From: CAVPRW01 sp046727435 [NCBI: bacterium]
Lineage (GTDB): Bacteria; Tectomicrobia; Entotheonellia; J063
NCBI GenBank assembly: GCA_046727435.1
Contig: JBKPCR010000473.1
Location: forward strand, 1 to 14,412
Length of the DNA stretch: 14,412 nucleotides
Direction: 5' to 3'
Shown: positions 13,779 to 14,412 of the stretch, one piece after another
Layout of the letters: the number at the start of each line of letters is the position of its first letter
How positions within the stretch are numbered: the first letter of the stretch is position 1
The notes under the pieces: model-generated
What the model saw: the letters and a program-made list of their open reading frames with translations, nothing else
Told to the model about the DNA's origin: nothing
Databases searched by the model: none
Made by a program: the position numbers and the translations under genes

Positions 13779-14412
13779 TTACTGCTTAACTGGCTGGAGG
13801 TAGAGCGCCACCACCCGCTCGCCGATCTTGCGTCCCAGGACGAGTCCATCCTCGCACGCGGTGGGGAAGTGGATGCCGGCATAGACCCGAGAGTCCGCGC
13901 TTTCCCGCGCCGCCTGTGAGAAGCTGGTGAACGTGCGCGTGATATCGGGGAAGGGCGGCCCGCTCGTGAACGAGAAGCGTATCGCATCGGTGCCGAGGGC
14001 GCCCGCCAGGGCCACCGCCGCCGCCCCGCTGAAGGTGCTCTGGGTCGAGGGGTAATCTGAAACTGATGGCGTGTTCTGCAGGCTGTTCCAGGTCGAATCA
14101 CTAACAGTGGCGTCGTTGCCGTCGGAGTCGCCCTCCCGGATGGCGGTCACCGGGCGCCAGAGATCGTACACGTAGCGGATCTTGAAGCCCGCGATATACC
14201 CATCCGCCATCGCGAGCGACATGAGCGCCAATGCTCGGGCGCTATCCCAGGCATCGAGGCCGCGTTCCTGAGCCACGACACGGGCGATGCTGTACCACGC
14301 CGGCGGCCCCTGGAACCAGAAGCGCGCAATCTCCGTTTGCTCCGCCGTGCGCTCCTGACTGACTTGACCGCCCAGGCTCTTGACCTTGTTGTAGTCGCGC
14401 GCATAGGCCTCG
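13779..14412 (-). CDS. Vanadium haloperoxidase/PAP2-like protein, C-terminal part (5' end outside window)
   Basis: About 210 residues are visible, open to the right edge (frame from base 14411) and ending at TAA 13781-13779. The sequence begins EAYARDYNKVKSLGGQVSQE and continues with a helix WFQGPPAWYSIARVVAQERG, typical of the family (ahead of motif 1 in PAP2/haloperoxidase helix bundles). Motif 1 is RYVYDLWRP (Arg-x6-Arg-Pro, with Arg where Lys is usual), then VTAIREGDSDGN. Motif 2 is DYPSTQSTFSGAAA, where the usual SGH/STH is STQ. Motif 3 is SRVYAGIHFPTACEDG, with the axial His intact. It belongs to a different subgroup from the two-half paralogues: single-domain in the visible part, with a distinct spacing to the Asp. 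The N-terminus and any signal peptide are not in view. Confidence 0.85.
   Translation of the reverse strand, partial: EAYARDYNKVKSLGGQVSQERTAEQTEIARFWFQGPPAWYSIARVVAQERGLDAWDSARALALMSLAMADGYIAGFKIRYVYDLWRPVTAIREGDSDGNDATVSDSTWNSLQNTPSVSDYPSTQSTFSGAAAVALAGALGTDAIRFSFTSGPPFPDITRTFTSFSQAARESADSRVYAGIHFPTACEDGLVLGRKIGERVVALYLQPVKQ

Noticed and set aside
1-14412. CRISPR arrays, tRNA or rRNA genes, phage genes, defence systems
   Set aside because: No regularly spaced repeats, no tRNA/rRNA-like segments and no phage or defence signature proteins were seen; the Uma2 protein alone is not evidence of a defence system.

Overview
The window is a GC-rich stretch from a Gram-negative-like environmental bacterium. 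Many starts have strong Shine-Dalgarno sequences, two of the haloperoxidase-like proteins have signal peptides, and Uma2, TerC, DUF1326/DUF2182 and vanadium-haloperoxidase-like genes occur together. This fits soil or sediment lineages such as Methylomirabilota/Rokubacteria, Nitrospirota or Acidobacteriota, but nothing here fixes the phylum.

Layout. The plus strand carries only the 3' end of an MFS transporter gene (1-323, followed by a hairpin) and a small DUF5680-family gene (509-859). Everything after that reads on the minus strand. Going from low to high coordinates: a zinc-ribbon/TM/PQQ-type beta-propeller protein (1083-2492), a Uma2 nuclease-fold protein (2552-3166), a GT4 glycogen/maltose-1-phosphate synthase of the actinobacterial type (3255-4475) coupled by one base to a TerC family membrane protein (4475-5236), an IS110-type transposase remnant (5290-5550), a frameshifted DUF2182 membrane protein (5611-6415), an intact DUF1326 protein (6443-7066), a MOSC-domain remnant (7141-7316), a broken EstB-like serine hydrolase (7317-8148), a broken berberine-bridge-type FAD oxidase (8272-9683), a vanadium-haloperoxidase/PAP2-like gene with an in-frame TGA (9866-11263), its intact paralogue (11346-12737), an internally duplicated DoxX-like membrane protein (12778-13680), a strong hairpin (13728-13768), and the 3' part of a third haloperoxidase/PAP2-like gene (13779-14412).

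Two features stand out. First, 5290-11263 is dense in lesions (TAA, TAG and TGA nonsense codons, frameshifts, a large internal deletion, truncated tails). It is either a decaying accessory region next to transposon debris or partly low-quality sequence. Since all three stop codons occur as lesions, genetic-code change is not the explanation. Second, the cluster of three vanadium-haloperoxidase/PAP2-like proteins has unusual active sites. The two long paralogues each contain two PAP2-like halves: the first keeps the motif-2 His but lacks the motif-3 His, and the second lacks the motif-2 His but keeps the motif-3 (axial) His. The third protein has Gln at the motif-2 His position.

How the genes may work together: the haloperoxidase-like proteins, DoxX-like protein and FAD oxidase look like an extracytoplasmic redox/oxidative-chemistry set. 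DUF1326 plus DUF2182 look like a metal-related pair. TerC and the glycogen synthase form a translationally coupled pair. These functional links are inferred from order and spacing only.
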